From Mycolicibacterium boenickei (GTDB taxonomy: Bacteria > Actinomycetota > Actinomycetes > Mycobacteriales > Mycobacteriaceae): a stretch of 64,000 bases of DNA. Below the pieces are notes generated by a model. The model did no database searches. It worked only from the letters and a program-made list of their open reading frames with translations, and was not told where the DNA came from. Location of the stretch: assembly GCF_010731295.1 (NCBI RefSeq), contig NZ_AP022579.1, positions 1,488,001-1,552,000 on the forward strand, read 5' to 3'. Below, in pieces: positions 61,975-64,000 of this stretch. Every line of letters starts with the position of its first letter. Position 1 is the first letter of the stretch. The position numbers were made by a program, and so were the translations under genes.

Positions 61975-62029
61975 GACATATATCGAATTGACGCGTCGAC
62001 CTCAGGATGCCACCTTTTTGATATATGTC
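61975..62029. promoter_or_regulatory. Divergent operator pair of the CadI-type/ArsR unit
   Basis: GACATATATC (61975-61984) and GATATATGTC (62020-62029) are exact inverted copies, each next to one of the divergent start codons (61952 and 62053). Each half contains ATATATC, and the right copy is followed by AAG. Likely sites for the second ArsR. Confidence 0.75.
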
Positions 62030-62052
62030 AAGATTGGTGGCAGGATGGGGTC

Positions 62053-62412
62053 ATGCCCAAAGCGCTGCCCGTGATCGACATGTCCGCGCCGGTATGCTGC
62101 GCCCCGGTAGCCGCGGGCCCGATCAGCGACGACGACGCCCTGGCGGTGGCGATGCGCCTGAAGGCGCTCGCCGACCCGATGCGGGTCAAAATCATGTCTC
62201 TACTGTTCAGTTCGCGCCCCGGCGAGGAGACCAGCGGGGAACTGGCCGGGGCGCTCGACTTGAGCGAATCCACCGTCAGCCACCACCTGGGCCAACTCCG
62301 CAAAGCCGGGCTGGTGATCTCCGACCGTCGCGGCATGAACGTCTTTCACCGCGTCAAACCCGAAGCGCTCCAAGCACTCTGCGTGGTGCTCGACCCCGAC
62401 TGCTGCACTTAG
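62053..62412 (+). CDS. Second ArsR-family repressor (vicinal-Cys type)
   Basis: A 119-residue repressor with helix-turn-helix DLSESTVSHHLGQLRKAGLV. It lacks the CxC in helix 3; instead it has C15-C16 (APVCCAPV), C110 and C117-C118 (DPDCCT). A vicinal Cys pair near residue 15 is used for As(III) in Corynebacterium ArsR. The ligand could be arsenite, organoarsenical or Cd. Divergent from the CadI-type gene. Confidence 0.88.
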   Translation: MPKALPVIDMSAPVCCAPVAAGPISDDDALAVAMRLKALADPMRVKIMSLLFSSRPGEETSGELAGALDLSESTVSHHLGQLRKAGLVISDRRGMNVFHRVKPEALQALCVVLDPDCCT

Positions 62413-62492
62413 CCGACAGGTGAGCTGGACACCGTCGCCGCGCGCGCGGGTCAGCTGGGATGCTCCGGAATGACCGCCCCACGGTGAGATGA

Positions 62493-62906
62493 TCAGGTGA
62501 TCTGTTCGTGAAGGGTGTCGAGTTGGCCGTAGAGCAGCTCGATCGTTGATTGTTGTTCTGCCACGGTGGCTTTGAGTGCGGCGATCTCTTTGTCTTTGGC
62601 GGCGAGCCGGTGGCGCAGCGCAGCGTCGATGCTGGTTTCGCGGCCGGCCGGTGCTGGCTGGCGGGCGGCGGGGCGGTCGCGGTACTGCTTGATGAGGGCC
62701 ACCAGGTCGTCGTGTTTGTAGATGGTCTTGCGGGACACCTTGGCGCGGCGGGACACGGTGGAGAAGTTGATGTCGGCGTTGGTCTTGCGCAGGTAGGCGA
62801 TCGCTTTTTCGACGGCACGCCGCTTCTCATCGCTGCGGCCGTCGCGGTATTCGGCCAGCGCATTCAGTGCTTTCTGGGTGGGTGGCGGCGGCTTGGGGCG
62901 ACTCAT
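62493..62906 (-). CDS. TnpC-like coiled-coil protein of the transposon
   Basis: A 137-residue basic protein with a helix-turn-helix-like middle (FSTVSRRAKVSRKTIYKHDD) and a C-terminal coiled coil (EIAALKATVAEQQSTIELLY). It matches the small third protein (TnpC/DUF6262 type) found after two tyrosine recombinases in Tn554-like elements. Its ATG overlaps the recombinase stop (62903-62906). In Tn554 the third protein affects orientation and efficiency. Confidence 0.8.
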   Translation of the reverse strand: MSRPKPPPPTQKALNALAEYRDGRSDEKRRAVEKAIAYLRKTNADINFSTVSRRAKVSRKTIYKHDDLVALIKQYRDRPAARQPAPAGRETSIDAALRHRLAAKDKEIAALKATVAEQQSTIELLYGQLDTLHEQIT

Positions 62907-64000
62907 CGCGGCGTGTCCGGGTCAGCCTTGCGCAACACTGATTCGTGGCTTCCGCGGGCAGCAGTCTGCATCGTGGGTGCCCGGTTGGCGGTACCCGCAC
63001 CGGCGACGCTGTTTGCGCCGTCATCGGTCACGTCGTCGCGGTGGAGCCGGTCGAGGATGGCGTCCAGGGAGGCGATTTCGCGTCGACGCTCATGGATCCA
63101 CACGTTGTCGTCGGTGAGCTCGCGCCCGGTGCGGGCACGGTACTGTTCGCGGCGGACGTCGATCAGTTTCAGGGTCCTGGCGCGTTGGTCGACCAGTTCG
63201 TCGAGGTGGGTGGCGTCGGTGGCGAAATGCCCGCATGACAAGCAGGCGTTGCCTTTGTCGCAGGTGGCTACCGGTGGCAGCAGGCATACCCCGTTGGGCA
63301 GCACCCGGTCGGTGCGGGCCGAGAGCTGGGTCATGTCGTAGATGTCGGACGGGCTGATGGTGATATCGGTGCCATGGGCGCCGATCTTTTTGTGCCGCAG
63401 GAACTCCGCTTCGGCGGTCGCTTGCAGGGTGGCGGCATAGCGCAGGGTCATCGCCGGGGAGGCGTGTCCGAGATAGCGCTGCACCACATGGATCGGGACG
63501 CCGTCGTTGAGCAGCTCGGTGGCCCGGGTGTGGCGCAGCCGGTGGGTCTGGGAGAACCGCAGCGGGTGGCCGGCGGTGTCGGTGAGACCGTGGATGTTGT
63601 CGAGCCGATTGAGGATCCGGCTGTAGGAGTCATAGCTGCGTGGTCGTTGGCCCTGGTGCTGGTAGCGCACCCCGAGGAACAGGTACTTCGTCTCCAAATC
63701 CGGGTAACGCCGCCGGATCCAGTCTTGCTGTTCGCTGATCACGTTGACCACGGCCTGCTCGACCAGAATGGTGGGCACCACCCCGTCGACTTTGGTCTGC
63801 TGGTAACGCAGTTTGGCCACGAACCCATCGGGAACGTCGGTGGCTCCCGCGGGGCGGTCATGCCCCGGGATCGGCTGCAGCGGGTCGAAATCGAGCATCA
63901 GAATCTCCGAGGCCCGGCGCCCGGTCAACGCTTGCAGCAGCCAGATCCGGGCCGCTTGCGGATCGCCGAGACCAGCCACGACCGAGATGGTGGAATCGGG
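62903..64000 (-). CDS. Tyrosine recombinase (TnpB-like), N-terminus outside window
   Basis: At least 365 residues are visible. The tyrosine recombinase catalytic set is present: R in LTGRRASEILML, H-x-x-R in FSQTHRLRHTRATELLNDGV, H in YLGHASPAMTLRYA and the Tyr in the same block. A later Cys-rich patch CDKGNACLSCGHFATDATHL suggests a zinc-binding tail, as in Tn554 TnpB. The frame runs off the window end, so the start is missing. Confidence 0.88.
   Translation of the reverse strand, partial: PDSTISVVAGLGDPQAARIWLLQALTGRRASEILMLDFDPLQPIPGHDRPAGATDVPDGFVAKLRYQQTKVDGVVPTILVEQAVVNVISEQQDWIRRRYPDLETKYLFLGVRYQHQGQRPRSYDSYSRILNRLDNIHGLTDTAGHPLRFSQTHRLRHTRATELLNDGVPIHVVQRYLGHASPAMTLRYAATLQATAEAEFLRHKKIGAHGTDITISPSDIYDMTQLSARTDRVLPNGVCLLPPVATCDKGNACLSCGHFATDATHLDELVDQRARTLKLIDVRREQYRARTGRELTDDNVWIHERRREIASLDAILDRLHRDDVTDDGANSVAGAGTANRAPTMQTAARGSHESVLRKADPDTPR

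Larger units (their letters stand above)
50500..64000. mobile_element. Tn554-like metal(loid)-resistance element (right end outside window)
   Basis: From about 50,500 the DNA interrupts a chromosomal decarboxylase gene. It carries only accessory genes: metal sensors, pumps, arsenic enzymes and, at the far end, a tyrosine recombinase with a Cys-rich tail whose stop overlaps a small coiled-coil protein (62493-64000). This resembles the tnpB-tnpC pair of Tn554-type site-specific transposons; a tnpA would be expected past 64,000. The visible length is 13.5 kb. Tn554-type elements usually insert without target duplication, so the left junction cannot be refined from this side alone. Confidence 0.75.

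Noticed and set aside
50500..64000. Integrated prophage
   Set aside because: No capsid, terminase, tail or lysis genes are present; the recombinase with a TnpC-like partner and metal genes fits a transposon better.
1..64000. CRISPR arrays, tRNA or rRNA genes
   Set aside because: No regularly spaced repeats and no tRNA-like or rRNA-like sequence were noticed on either strand.

Overview
The window is high-GC chromosomal DNA from a mycobacterium, most likely a fast-growing Mycolicibacterium. Gene order over roughly the first 46 kb follows the M. tuberculosis Rv0188-Rv0216 block as I remember it: SPW protein, ilvD, ricR, MFS, L,D-transpeptidase, zmp1, Rv0199/Rv0200, mmpL11, Rv0203-type hemophore, Rv0204c/Rv0205, mmpL3, NYN protein, trmB, Rv0209/Rv0210, pckA, fadD4, Rv0216-type MaoC. 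A second PrrAB-like two-component pair sits next to the hemophores, which as I recall is also the M. smegmatis arrangement. No rRNA, tRNA or CRISPR array was seen. Species was not determined.

Layout. 1-5.5 kb: a truncated HTTM-type membrane protein, an SPW membrane protein, a large ATPase-LuxR regulator and an ankyrin protein. 5.5-8.2 kb: ilvD and the copper sensor ricR, with RicR-type boxes before ricR and, less perfectly, before ilvD. 8.2-16 kb: small enzymes, an MFS pump, an L,D-transpeptidase, zmp1 and Mce-associated-type membrane proteins. 16-22.4 kb: a haem and envelope cluster of mmpL11, two secreted hemophore-like proteins and a PrrA/PrrB-like pair. 22.4-31 kb: an M23 lipoprotein, a YbhN-type flippase-like protein, an AI-2E family permease, the essential trehalose monomycolate flippase mmpL3, a NYN protein and trmB. 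31-36 kb: two tandem GTPase-like proteins with degenerate P-loops, pckA and a decayed phosphotransferase pseudogene. 36-40 kb: an MmpL transporter divergent from a TetR regulator, with two matching operators between them. 40-50.5 kb: an adenylyl cyclase-ATPase protein, then a tightly overlapping operon of fadD4, enoyl-CoA hydratase, MaoC hydratase, CoA-transferase, amidohydrolase, MFS transporter and a PLP decarboxylase.

The decarboxylase reading frame stops being family-like just after its PLP lysine motif at about 50,499. Everything from there to the window end is accessory DNA. The far end encodes a tyrosine recombinase with a cysteine-rich tail (partial) overlapping a small coiled-coil protein, the arrangement of tnpB-tnpC in Tn554-type transposons. 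The cargo is metal and metalloid resistance: a Met-rich exported protein with two methyltransferase-type genes and a DsbA-like protein; a CmtR-like sensor with a P1B-type ATPase; a MerR-controlled five-gene operon; an arsR-acr3-arsC-arsC operon; and a CadI/ArsI-type protein divergent from a second ArsR. Each sensor has a visible palindromic operator. The element is at least 13.5 kb and its right end lies outside the window.

The most interesting items are this composite transposon and its insertion site, the MerR-type promoter centred on a perfect 16-bp palindrome, the RicR-like box before the Fe-S enzyme IlvD, the 47-bp palindrome covering the fadD4 promoter, and several structured repeats between genes.
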